This document shows, in pieces, positions 27,898-36,364 of a DNA stretch of 64,000 nucleotides. Made by a program: the position numbers and the translations under genes. The notes beneath the pieces were generated by a model that did no database searches, was not told the origin of the DNA, and was given only the letters and a program-made list of their open reading frames with translations. This DNA is from Rhodospirillaceae bacterium (GTDB lineage: Bacteria > Pseudomonadota > Alphaproteobacteria > Thalassobaculales > Thalassobaculaceae), in assembly GCA_018401495.1 (NCBI GenBank), contig JAGYJX010000021.1, forward strand, positions 124,001 to 188,000. The letters are read 5' to 3'. Numbering within the stretch: position 1 is the stretch's first letter; each line of letters opens with the position of its first letter.

Positions 27898-28668
27898 ATG
27901 AGCCTGGACCTTGCCACGCGCGACGGCGTCGCGATCCTGACGATCGATCGCCGGGACGCCATGAATGCATTGAATTTCAGTTTGATAGAGGAATTTCTCA
28001 GAAGTTGGACGATGTGTCGCGGCTGCCGGTTCGCGGGCTGCTGATCACCGGCGCGGGGGAGAAAGCGTTCTGCGCCGGGGCCGACATCAAGGAATTGATG
28101 GGCCGCGACCTGATGTCCCAGAAGCGCGGCGCCGAGGCCGGCCAACGGGCGTTCGCGAAGATCGCCGACTCTGGAGATCCCGTCGGTGGCGCTGATCAAC
28201 GGCTACGCCTTCGGCGGCGGCCTGGAGATGGCGCTCGCCTGCACCTTCCGGCTGGCGGTGCCGACGGCGAAGATGGGACTGCCGGAGATCAAGCTCGGGC
28301 TGATCCCGGGTTACGGCGGCACCCAGCGACTGCCGCGCCTGATCGGCGAAGGCCGGGCGCTGGAGTTGATCATGACCGGCCGGACGGTGGACGCGGTCGA
28401 GGCCGAGCGGATCGGACTGGTGAACCGCCTGCTGACCGGCGACGACCCGCTGGCCGAGGCGCTGGCGTTCCTCGGCGAGATCACCCGCTACGGCCTGCCG
28501 GCCCTGGCGTTCGCCAAGCAGGCTGTGAGCCGGGCCCTCGACCTGCCGGTCCACGAGGGGCTGAAGGTCGAGGCCGATCTGTCGACCCTGGCGTTCCGGA
28601 CCGAGGATGCCGCCGAGGGCCTCGCCGCCTTCGTCGAGAAGCGCAAGCCGTCCTTTGGAGACCGCTGA
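27898..28668 (+). CDS. enoyl-CoA hydratase, two compensating frameshifts
   Basis: The 256-residue crotonase has both catalytic Glu residues, in INGYAFGGGLEMALACT and GLPEIKLGLIPGYGGTQRL, so it is a true hydratase type. The N-terminus from 27898 reads AILTIDRRDAMNALN and needs one base added near 28003 to join LDDVSRLPVRGLLITGAGEKA. A second shift near 28172 joins EIPSVALINGY. The net length stays in frame. Bases 27958-28008 are unusually AT-rich. In a BadI-type route it would be the BadK-like hydration step. Confidence 0.82.
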
Positions 28669-28670
28669 GC

Positions 28671-29840
28671 ATGGCCACCGTCTTCGACCGCCTGGACGCG
28701 ACGCTCGAACTGCCCGAGCACGAGACCATGGTGCTGGGCGCCGTGCGCCAGCTTGCCCGCGACGTGGTGGCGCCGCGTGCCGCCGACTACGACCGCCTGG
28801 AGGCGTATCCGGCCGACAACATCGCGGCGATGAACGCGCTCGGCATGAACGCGATGTTCGTGCCCGAGGAGCATGGCGGCCTGGGGCTGAGCTACTCGGT
28901 CTATCTCGCCTGCGTGCGCGAGGTGTCGAAGGCCTGCGCCTCGACCGGGATCATCTGGGCGACCACCTTCCACGGCATGAAGCCGGTGATGGATTTCGGT
29001 TCGCCGGAGCTGAAACAGCGGATCCTGCCCCGGATCGCCGAGGGCGCCATCGGCGCGCTCTGCATCACCGAGCCGTCGGCCGGCTCCGACGCCACCGGCA
29101 TGAAGACCCGCTTCTCCCCCGACGGCGACGATGTGGTGGTCGACGGCGGCAAGATCTTCATCTCCAACGGCGATGTCGCCGACCATTTGCTGGTGTTCGG
29201 CAAATGGGCCGGGATCGACGACCCCAAGGCGGCGATCACGGCGCTGGTGATCGACAAGGGCACGCCCGGGCTCGCCGTGCTCCGCAAGGAAGAGAAGATG
29301 GGGCACCGCGCGGCGCCGACGGTGGCGCTGTCGTTCGACGGCCTGCGGGTGCCCCGCGCCAACCTGCTCGGCGGTCCGGGCGAGGGGCTCAGGATCCTGC
29401 TGGCCTCGCTCAACAAGTCGCGGCCGAGCGTGGCGGCACACGCGCTCGGCATTGCGCGCGCCGCCTTCGAGGACGCCGTCGACTACATCAACGAGCGGCG
29501 CCAGTCCGGCCGCCGCATCGTCGAGTTCCAGGGCATCCAGTTCACCCTGGCTGACCTCGCGACCGACCTGGCGATGTGCGAGAACTGGCTGTGGCGGGTC
29601 GCCCGGATGGTCGAGTCGGGCGCCACCGATTTCGGGGTCGAGGCCTCGATGCTGAAGATGCGCGCCACCGACCTGGCGATGCGGATCTCCGACGAGGCGG
29701 TGCAGCTGCACGGCGGCTACGGCTACATTCGCGACTACCGGGTCGAGCGGCTGATGCGCGACGCCAAGATCACCCAGATCTGGGAAGGCACCAACCAGAT
29801 CCACCGCCAGCTGATCGGCCGGCATTTCGTGCGCAAGTAG
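28671..29840 (+). CDS. acyl-CoA dehydrogenase
   Basis: The intact 389-residue flavoprotein has the standard domain order. Key stretches are EEHGGLGLSYSVYLA, CITEPSAGSDATGMKTR for FAD and substrate binding, VDYINERRQSGRRIVEFQG, and the C-terminal AVQLHGGYGYIRDYRVERLMRDA and QIWEGTNQIHRQL with the catalytic Glu. It introduces the alpha-beta double bond into an acyl-CoA and hands electrons to ETF. In cyclic acid pathways this is the AliB step. It starts 2 bp after the hydratase stop. Confidence 0.92.
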   Translation: MATVFDRLDATLELPEHETMVLGAVRQLARDVVAPRAADYDRLEAYPADNIAAMNALGMNAMFVPEEHGGLGLSYSVYLACVREVSKACASTGIIWATTFHGMKPVMDFGSPELKQRILPRIAEGAIGALCITEPSAGSDATGMKTRFSPDGDDVVVDGGKIFISNGDVADHLLVFGKWAGIDDPKAAITALVIDKGTPGLAVLRKEEKMGHRAAPTVALSFDGLRVPRANLLGGPGEGLRILLASLNKSRPSVAAHALGIARAAFEDAVDYINERRQSGRRIVEFQGIQFTLADLATDLAMCENWLWRVARMVESGATDFGVEASMLKMRATDLAMRISDEAVQLHGGYGYIRDYRVERLMRDAKITQIWEGTNQIHRQLIGRHFVRK

Positions 29841-29852
29841 GGAGGCTTTGGG

Positions 29853-30729
29853 ATGACCGAGATCCGCACCGTCGGCGTCTGCGGGGCCGGCACCATGGGC
29901 TCCGGCATCGCCATCGTGGCGGCCCGCGCCGGCTACCGGGTGGTGCTGTTCGACACCAGCGACGCCAGCCTGGAGCGGGCGCGGCGCCAGACCGAGGGGT
30001 TTTTCGGCAAGTCGGTCGAGCGCGGCAAGATGACCCGCGACCAGGCCGACGCGGCGCTGGCCGCCTGCACCACCACCACCGCGCTGGCCGACCTCGCCGG
30101 CTGCGACGCGGTGATCGAGGCGGTCTTCGAGAACCTCGAGGTCAAGCGCGGGCTGTTCCGCCAGCTGAACGGGATCTGCCCCGAGCACACGCTGTTCGCC
30201 TCCAACACCTCGACGCTCTCGATCACCGAGATCGCCAGCGGCTGCGGCCGCGAGGACCGGGTGGTCGGCATGCATTTCTGCCTGCCGGCCCAACTCATGA
30301 AGCTGGTCGAGATGTCGCCCGGCCTGAACACCTCCGAGGAGACTTTCGCGGCGGCCTGGGCGTTCTGCGAGGCGCTCGGGCAGCGCCCGGTGAAGACCCA
30401 GGACACGCCGGGCTTCGTGCTCAACTACTTCCTGGTGCCGTTCAACAACGACGTGATCCGGCTGATCGAGGCCGGGGTCGCCGCACCGGCCGACGTCGAC
30501 CGGGCGATCAAGGCCGGCCTCGGCTACAAGATGGGGCCGTGCGAACTTCTGGACCTGATCGGCCTCGACACCCAGGTGCTGCTCTGCGAGGCGTTCTACG
30601 GGGTCACCCACGACCCGCGCTGCGCCACCCCGCCGCTGCTGAAGCGCATGGTGGCGGCCGGCCACCTCGGCCGGAAGTCCGGGCGCGGGCTTCTTCACCT
30701 ACGACCGCGACGCGATGTACGGAGGCTGA
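29853..30729 (+). CDS. 3-hydroxyacyl-CoA dehydrogenase, frameshifted at the 3' end
   Basis: The protein has about 292 residues: an N-terminal Rossmann domain (CGAGTMGSGIAIVAARAGY), the catalytic His-Glu pair region GMHFCLPAQLMKLVEM, and the C-terminal helical domain with TQDTPGFVLNYFLVPFNNDV and GYKMGPCELLDLIGLD. An extra base near 30690 spoils the last residues; corrected, the end reads GRGFFTYDRDAMYGG with a stop at 30729. It oxidises 3-hydroxyacyl-CoA with NAD. It starts 12 bp after the acyl-CoA dehydrogenase. Confidence 0.88.
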
Positions 30730-30730
30730 G

Positions 30731-31385
30731 ATGACGTCCTACGCCATCGTCGACACCGGCGGCAGCCGGTCGTTCCCCGGGCCGCACGCCTTCCTGGAGC
30801 ACGCCGTCGCGTCCGGGCGCGGTCACCGTCTACCTCGGCGCCGGCGCGGTCGCGGCCTACCGGGCGGATCCGTCCAAGGCGGCGGTGCTGGTCGAGCTCG
30901 GCACCGAGAGCCTGGGCGAGGCGACCGGCGAGGATGCCGGCCGCGAAGGCTCCAACGCGGTCGGGTTCGCCCGCTTCCGGCTGGGCGACGGCGAGCCGTC
31001 CGACCTGGTCGAGCTGGTGCGCCAGCCGGCCACCGACCCGGCGGCGCTGGAGGCGGCGCGGAGCATCCTGGAGGCGGCCGGCCTGCAGGTCGCGGTGTGC
31101 GCCGACTTCGCGGGGCGCATCCTCGATCGGCTGATCCGGCCGTTCTACAACGAGGCGCTGACCCGGCTGGACGAGGGGTTGGCGACCGCCGCCGACATGG
31201 ACCTGACCGTCAAGCTCGGCCTCGGCTATCCCGAGGGCCCGATCGAGCTGCTGGAGCGCACCGGCCTGCAGCACCATCACGATGTCACCAAGGCGCTGTT
31301 CGAGGTCTACGGCACCCGCCACTACGCGCCGGCGCGACGCGCGGTGGTCGCCAAGCGCCGGGCGGAGCGGGAGAAGGGCTCGTGA
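30731..31385 (+). CDS. 3-hydroxyacyl-CoA dehydrogenase C-terminal-domain protein, frameshifted
   Basis: The protein of about 218 residues has no complete NAD-binding domain. The N-terminal 90 residues contain a degenerate strand-rich segment (YAIVDTGG, AVTVYLGAGAVAAYRADPS, AVLVELGTES). The rest matches the helical C-terminal 3HCDH domain: FAGRILDRLIRPFYNEALTRLDEGLA, then LGLGYPEGPIELLERTGLQ. One extra base near 30818 is assumed. It begins 1 bp after the full dehydrogenase stop and may pair with it as a dimer partner. Confidence 0.65.
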
Positions 31386-32516
31386 CGGCACCGCGCAAGC
31401 CGCTCGCCGGGGTCCGCGTCCTCGACTTCTCGACCCTGCTGCCGGGGCCGATGGCGACGCTGATCCTGGCCGAGGCCGGGGCCGAGGTGATCAAGGTCGA
31501 GCGGCCGGGCACCGGCGAGGACATGCGCCAGTACCCGCCGATGGTGACCGCGGACAGCGGCGTCAACTTCGCGCTCCTGAACCGCGGCAAGCGGTCCCTG
31601 GCGCTCGATCTCAAGGACGATCGATCGATAGCCGTTATCAATCGCTTGATAGCCGATATTGATGTTGTGGTGGAACAGTTTCGCCCCGGCGTGATGGACC
31701 GCCTCGGCCTCGGCTGGGAGGCGCTCGCCGCGATCAACCCGGCGCTGGTGTACTGCTCGATCACCGGCTGGGGCCAGGACGGCCCGAAGGCGCAGCTCGC
31801 CGCCCACGACCTGAACTACATGGCCGAGACCGGGGTGCTGAACCTCGGCGCCGACCGGGCCGGCGACCCGGTGCTGCCGCCGGTGCTGGTGGCCGACATC
31901 GGCGGCGGCACCTTTCCGTCGGTGGTGTCGATCCTGCTGGCACTGCGCGAGGCCGAGCGCACCGGCGTCGGCGCGCATCTCGACGTCGCCATGGGCGACA
32001 ACCTGTTCGCCTGGGCCTACTGGGCGCTCGGCGAACGGGCGGTCGGCAGCCCCGACCCGCGACCGGGCGGCGAGCTGGTGACCGGCGGGTCGCCGCGCTA
32101 CCAGGTGTACCGCTGCGCCGACGGCCGCTGGCTCGCCTGCGCGCCGCTGGAGCCGAAGTTCTGGGTGAATTTCTGCCGCGTGATCGACCTGCCCGAGCCG
32201 CTGCGCGAACGACGCCGCCGACCCGGCGGCCACCATGGCGGCGGTGCGCCGCATCGTCGCGTCCCGCCCGAGTGCGGAATGGCTGGCGGCGTTCGACGGC
32301 GTCGACGCCTGCGTGACCCTGGTGAAGTCGATCGGCGAGGCGGCGAAGGATCCGCACTTCCAGGCGCGCGGCCTGTTCCGCGGCGCCATGCCGGCCGGCG
32401 ACGCGGTGCTGACGCCGGTGCCGCCGCCGATCGCGCCGATCTACCGGGATCCCGACGGCGGGCAGGGCTTCCCGGCCCTCGGCGACGCCAACGACGACCT
32501 GATCGGAGAGCAGTGA
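31382..32516 (+). CDS. CaiB/BaiF family CoA-transferase, frameshifted
   Basis: This family III CoA-transferase has about 378 residues. It shows [20 protein letters not shown] and [52 protein letters not shown], and [10 protein letters not shown] with the catalytic Asp that carries the acyl anhydride. A base gain near 32212 breaks the frame before [16 protein letters not shown]. The GTG start overlaps the previous stop (GTGA). It may move CoA between acids or act as an alpha-methylacyl-CoA racemase-like enzyme. Bases 31620-31682 are locally AT-rich. Confidence 0.83.
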
Positions 32517-32517
32517 C

Positions 32518-33525
32518 ATGCGGGCCGTGCTGATGCGGGCGTTCGGTGCGCCCGAGACCGCCGAGATCGCGGACCTGCCGGACCCGGAGCCGGGGCCGGA
32601 GGAGATCGTGGTGGCGATGCGCGCCGCCGGCGTCGAACTACCCCGACCTGCTGGTGGTCGAGGGCCGCTACCAGCACAAGCCGCCGCTGCCGTTCACGCC
32701 GGGCAAGGAACTGGCGGGCGAGGTGGTCGAGGTCGGCTACGACGTGACCTCGTTCGTGCCGGGCGACCGGGTGATGGTGCAGGTCGAGCACGGCGCCTTC
32801 GCCGAGCGCGTGGTGGCGCGCCCGGAGCAGTGCCTGGAGATACCCGACACCATGCCGTTCGACGACGCGGCGGCGATGGGGCTGGTGTACCAGACCGCCT
32901 GGTTCGCGCTCCACGATCGCGGCGGTTTCGCGCCGGGCGAGACCGTGCTGGTGACCGGTGCCACCGGTGGCGTCGGCCTCGCCGCGGTCCAACTCGTCAA
33001 GGCGCTGGGCGGCGTGGCGCTGGCCGGGGTGACGACGCCGTCGAAGGCCGCGGCAGCGCTCGAGGCCGGCGCCGACCACGTGATCGACCTGTCGGTGGCG
33101 AACCTGCGCGACGGGCTGCGCGAGCAGGTCCACGCGGTGACCGGCGGCAAGGGCGCCGACATCTGCATCGACGTGCTCGGCGGCGATCCGTTCGACGCGG
33201 CGATGCGGGCGCTGGCCTGGTGCGGCCGGATGGTGGTGGTCGGCTTCGCCGCCGGCCGGATCCCGAGATCAAGGCCAACTACCTGCTGGTCAAGAACATC
33301 TCGGTCAGCGGCCTGCAGTGGTCGGACTACCGCGACCGCACGCCCGACCGGATGGCCGAGGTGCAGGCCGAGATCTTCCGGCTGTACCGCGAAGGCAAGC
33401 TGAAGCCGGCGATCATGGCGCGGCTGCCGCTGGAACGCGCCGCCGAGGCGCTGGCGCTGATCCGCGACCGCAAGATCGTCGGCAAGGTGGTGCTGGAGGC
33501 TGGCCAGGACGACCGGGCGGGGTAA
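32518..33525 (+). CDS. MDR-family NADPH:quinone/enone oxidoreductase, two compensating frameshifts
   Basis: The 335-residue medium-chain reductase of the QOR branch shows [33 protein letters not shown], and the cofactor loop [20 protein letters not shown]. The C-terminal part, in the original frame, includes [20 protein letters not shown] and [10 protein letters not shown]. Zinc ligands are absent. The frame leaves near 32633 and returns near 33263. It may reduce an enoyl or quinone intermediate of the pathway, although QOR members are often general. It starts 1 bp after the CaiB stop. Confidence 0.8.
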   Translation: MRAVLMRAFGAPETAEIADLPDPEPGPEEIVVAMRAAGVELPRPAGGRGPLPAQAAAAVHAGQGTGGRGGRGRLRRDLVRAGRPGDGAGRARRLRRARGGAPGAVPGDTRHHAVRRRGGDGAGVPDRLVRAPRSRRFRAGRDRAGDRCHRWRRPRRGPTRQGAGRRGAGRGDDAVEGRGSARGRRRPRDRPVGGEPARRAARAGPRGDRRQGRRHLHRRARRRSVRRGDAGAGLVRPDGGGRLRRRPDPEIKANYLLVKNISVSGLQWSDYRDRTPDRMAEVQAEIFRLYREGKLKPAIMARLPLERAAEALALIRDRKIVGKVVLEAGQDDRAG

Positions 33526-33596
33526 GCTCCGGCCGCCGATTTCGACGAGACCGGCACCGGTCCCAGGACCGGGCCGCCAACAGGGAGGCACGCGCC

Positions 33597-34169
33597 ATGA
33601 GCATCCTCGATCCGAACCGCCTGATCATGACCGGCGAGAACCCGTTCATCCGGCTCGCCCAGAGCGACGGCGGTCCGAACACCACCGACGCCAGCTTCTG
33701 GCGCGTCATCACCTGCCCGGGCGGCCCCGGCCACGTGCTGTACGTGAAGAGCGAGCTGACCGACAACGCCTGGCGGATCTACTCCGACAACATCGCCATG
33801 GCGCGCTGGCTGCAGGAGACCGTGCAGGGCATGCTCAACGCCGAGCTCGCCGACACCGCGATCCCGGTGATCGACGCCGAGTTCTCGAAGTCCGGCGACC
33901 CGCGCTATTTCTGGACCGAGCGGCTGGTGTCGCACGACGATGCGATCGACCTGACCTGGTACAATTGCGGCGACCCGCTGCTCATCCACACCCAGCCGAA
34001 CCAGGCGCCGGGCCGCAAGTACGGCGTGTGCACGGTGCTGATCCCGGCGCACGGCGCCCGGCTGACCATGAACGGCGAGGAGGCCTCCGGCCGGCCGTTC
34101 CCGCGCGACCGCGAGGGCAAGCCGTTCAGCACCTGCGCGCTGGCGTTCTCGGAGAGCTGGACGGAGTAG
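33597..34169 (+). CDS. conserved-looking protein of unknown function, last gene of the acyl-CoA cluster
   Basis: I do not recognise this 190-residue protein. It is soluble, without signal peptide or membrane helix. It is rich in Trp and Tyr (SFWRVITCPGGPGHVLYVKS, NAWRIYSDNIAMARWLQ, RYFWTERLVSHDDAIDLTWY) and looks like a beta-rich single domain with a possible ligand pocket. GGGAGG lies 9 bases before the ATG and the codon use matches its neighbours, so it is a real gene. It follows the reductase by 71 bp and ends 6 bp before the convergent LysR gene. A cofactor-free isomerase or binding role is only a guess. Confidence 0.6.
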   Translation: MSILDPNRLIMTGENPFIRLAQSDGGPNTTDASFWRVITCPGGPGHVLYVKSELTDNAWRIYSDNIAMARWLQETVQGMLNAELADTAIPVIDAEFSKSGDPRYFWTERLVSHDDAIDLTWYNCGDPLLIHTQPNQAPGRKYGVCTVLIPAHGARLTMNGEEASGRPFPRDREGKPFSTCALAFSESWTE

Positions 34170-34175
34170 GGAGGC

Positions 34176-35066
34176 TCACGCCTCCGGCAGGCCACGGAGC
34201 GCGTCCACCACGGCGCGCAGGCCGCGGCTCAGCGGCTTGTCGTGACGCAGGACGATCGCCAGCTTGCGGACCAGCGCCGGGCTCAACGGTCGGACGATCA
34301 GGCCGGGCCCGGTGCGGTCGGCGCGCACCGCCAGTCCCGGCAGCACGCCGCAGCCGAGTCCGGCGGCGACGATCTCCTTGATCGCCTCGACGCTGCCGAG
34401 CTGCATGATCGGCCGCAGCGTCAGGTCGCGGCGCGCCGCCCAGTCGTCGACGATCCGGCGCGTGTTGGCCCCCGGCTCGTACAGCACCACCGGCCGCCCG
34501 GCCAGCACCTCCGCCGTCACGTCGCCCGTTGGCGGCGGCTGGTCGGGTGGGAAGATCGCCATGAACTCGTCGTCCATCACCGGCGTCACCGCGAAGCCGC
34601 TTCCGGGTATCGGCAGGGTGGCGAAGGCGACGTCGAGGCTGTTCTCCTCGAGCAGCCGGAGAATCTCGGCGGTGTTGCCGGTGGCGACCACGATCTCGAG
34701 GCTCGGGAACCGGCTTTTCAGGGCGCGCAGGAGGGGCGGCAGCAGGTAGGTGCAGACCGTGGCCCCGGTGCCGAGGCGGACACGACCGGCGACGCCGCTG
34801 GCCTGCTCGGCGACCGCGTCGAGGGCGCCGGTCACCGCCGCGTCGATGCGTCGGACGTGATCCAGGAGGACCAACCCGGCGGCCGTCGGGGATGATCGCC
34901 GGCCGGTCCGCTCCAGCAGTCGCACCCCGAGCCGGCGCTCCAGCTGGCGGATCCGCAGGCTGACCGCCGGCTGGGTCAGGCCGAGCCGCTCGGCGGCGGC
35001 GGAGAAGCTGCCGAGTTCGGCCACGTCGGCGAAGGCGTGCAGATGGTCGAGGTTGAGCCCGCGCAT
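34176..35066 (-). CDS. LysR-family transcriptional regulator
   Basis: The 296-residue protein has the LysR winged helix at residues 1-60 (LDHLHAFADVAELGSFSAAA, then RLGLTQPAVSLRIRQLERRLG) and a periplasmic-binding-type effector domain from about residue 90 (VRLGTGATVCTYLLPPLL). It is convergent with the acyl-CoA cluster and divergent from the GNAT gene. LysR proteins often control the divergent gene, but the adjacent catabolic operon is another candidate target. Confidence 0.92.
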   Translation of the reverse strand: MRGLNLDHLHAFADVAELGSFSAAAERLGLTQPAVSLRIRQLERRLGVRLLERTGRRSSPTAAGLVLLDHVRRIDAAVTGALDAVAEQASGVAGRVRLGTGATVCTYLLPPLLRALKSRFPSLEIVVATGNTAEILRLLEENSLDVAFATLPIPGSGFAVTPVMDDEFMAIFPPDQPPPTGDVTAEVLAGRPVVLYEPGANTRRIVDDWAARRDLTLRPIMQLGSVEAIKEIVAAGLGCGVLPGLAVRADRTGPGLIVRPLSPALVRKLAIVLRHDKPLSRGLRAVVDALRGLPEA

Positions 35067-35178
35067 CCAAAGAATTCCTGATCCAAACCATAAGAAGTCT
35101 AAATTTCCATTATGCGGCGGTCGAGCGCCAGAATGCGCCCAGAACGCTGTCTCCCCCGTCCTTCAGCCGAGTTCACCG
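35067..35178. promoter_or_regulatory. LysR/GNAT divergent promoter region
   Basis: The 112-bp gap has a strikingly AT-rich core (about 35070-35112) between two GC-rich genes, as expected where back-to-back promoters and a LysR T-N11-A site lie. I cannot fix the exact boxes. Confidence 0.4.
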
Positions 35179-35761
35179 ATGACCACGCTCGCCGCCGACC
35201 CGGCCGTCGCCGGGGTGAGGATCGCCGCGCCGACCACCCGCGACTCGCGCCCTGAGGACGTCGCGGCGATCCGGGAGATCTATGCCTTCCACGTCCGGCA
35301 CGGCCTGGCGAGCTTCGAGGAGGAGCCGCCCTCGGTCGAGGAGATGACGCGCCGGCGCGCGGCGGTGCTGGACCAGGGCTACCCGCACCTGGTGGCGGAG
35401 CTGGACGGCGAGGTGGTCGGCTACAGCTACGTCTCGGCCTACCGCCCGCGCCCCGCTTACCGGTTCACCGTTGAGAACTCGGTCTACGTCCGCGACGGGC
35501 TGCACGGCCGCGGGATCGGCCGGGCGCTGCTCGCCGCCCTGATCGCGCGCTGCGAGGCCGGGCCGTGGCGGCAGATGGTGGCGGTGATCGGCGACAGCGC
35601 CAACCACGCCTCGATCGGCCTGCACGCGGCGTTCGGCTTCCGCCGGGTCGGGACCATCCAGTCGGTCGGCTTCAAGTTCGGCCGCTGGGTCGACAGCGTG
35701 CTGATGCAGCGCGCCATCGGCGAGCGGACGGTCCGGGACGCCGACTCCGCCGGGCGAGTGA
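35179..35761 (+). CDS. GNAT family N-acetyltransferase (phosphinothricin acetyltransferase-like), frameshifted at the 3' end
   Basis: The protein of about 194 residues has the Pat/Bar/YncA layout: SRPEDVAAIREIYAFHV, ASFEEEPPSVEEM, then YSYVSAYRPRPAYRFTVENS. The acetyl-CoA loop is GLHGRGIGRALLAALIARCE, followed by IGDSANHASIGLHAAFGFRR and GRWVDSVLMQRAIG. The usual end of this family (a short tail rich in Thr-Pro-Pro) appears in the next frame as GTPTPPGE, with a stop at 35761, so one extra base is likely near 35725. It would acetylate a small amine such as phosphinothricin or methionine sulfoximine. Confidence 0.8.
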
Positions 35762-36364
35762 CCGCGCGAGACCGCTCCTGGGCGACGCAAACGCCTCGGC
35801 GGCCCGGGCGCGCGTCGGGCGATGTCGCAGATCACGTTGCTCGGCGGCCTGGCGTCGACGGCGTTCTGGCCGCTTGCCGCGTCCTCAAGAGCTTCTCGAG
35901 CGGTTCGGCGATGCCGCGGCAGAGTGATGTGCACTGTGTTCGCTTTCAGGCGGGCCAGTCGCCGTAGCACCGTTCCTCGCGCACCAGGATCGCCACCGCA
36001 GCGGATATGTCGTGCTCGGCGGCGCAGTCGACATCCTGCGGGAAGCCCATGCCGGCCAGTTCCCGGCCGGACAGGCAGGCGCGCAGCGTGCCGGCCAGTT
36101 GCGGCCGGGCGGCGGCGAAGGCGGCGCGGGCGGCCCGGGTCGAGCCGTTGGGGAGGGCAAGGCCGACAGCAACGGCGACTCAGGGCGACACCAGCACGCG
36201 CGGGCGCTGCGGCGTACGCCGGAGGCGTCGGACCGCTTCCGAGGACGTATCGGCAGGTGCTCAGGCGCTGCGGCTGTACCGCAGCCGGTTCAAGCCGTCG
36301 AAGCAGCTGGCATCGTCCTACGCCATGGTCGGCGTCAACGTGATTGCCGCCGCGACGGAAGAGG
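35762..36364. other. 603-bp region without an intact gene; broken pieces only
   Basis: No complete gene is visible. On the plus strand near 35822 a stretch reads SQITLLGGLASTAFWPLAAS, like the signal peptide of an ABC-type binding protein. On the minus strand 35946-36179 encodes 77 residues (for example LAGMGFPQDVDCAAEHDISA) with no start codon, a possible 5'-truncated gene I cannot identify. A luciferase-like monooxygenase remnant lies at the right end. The region looks like a scar left by deletion or rearrangement. Confidence 0.5.
36258..36363 (+). pseudogene. remnant of an LLM-class flavin-dependent monooxygenase
   Basis: About 35 codons read ALRLYRSRFKPSKQLASSYA followed by MVGVNVIAAATEE. 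This matches the region that follows the substrate loop in luciferase-like FMN monooxygenases of the YtnJ/MsnO8 type. There is no start, no upstream FMN-binding part and no continuation, because metY begins its 3' end at once. It is a fragment of a lost gene. Confidence 0.5.

Noticed and set aside
26840-28190. Programmed ribosomal frameshifting as an explanation for split genes
   Set aside because: The shifts vary in direction and site, lack slippery-sequence plus structure patterns, and occur in many unrelated families.
35946-36179. Minus-strand 77-codon frame as a complete small gene
   Set aside because: It has no start codon after the upstream stop, so it can only be a truncated remnant.
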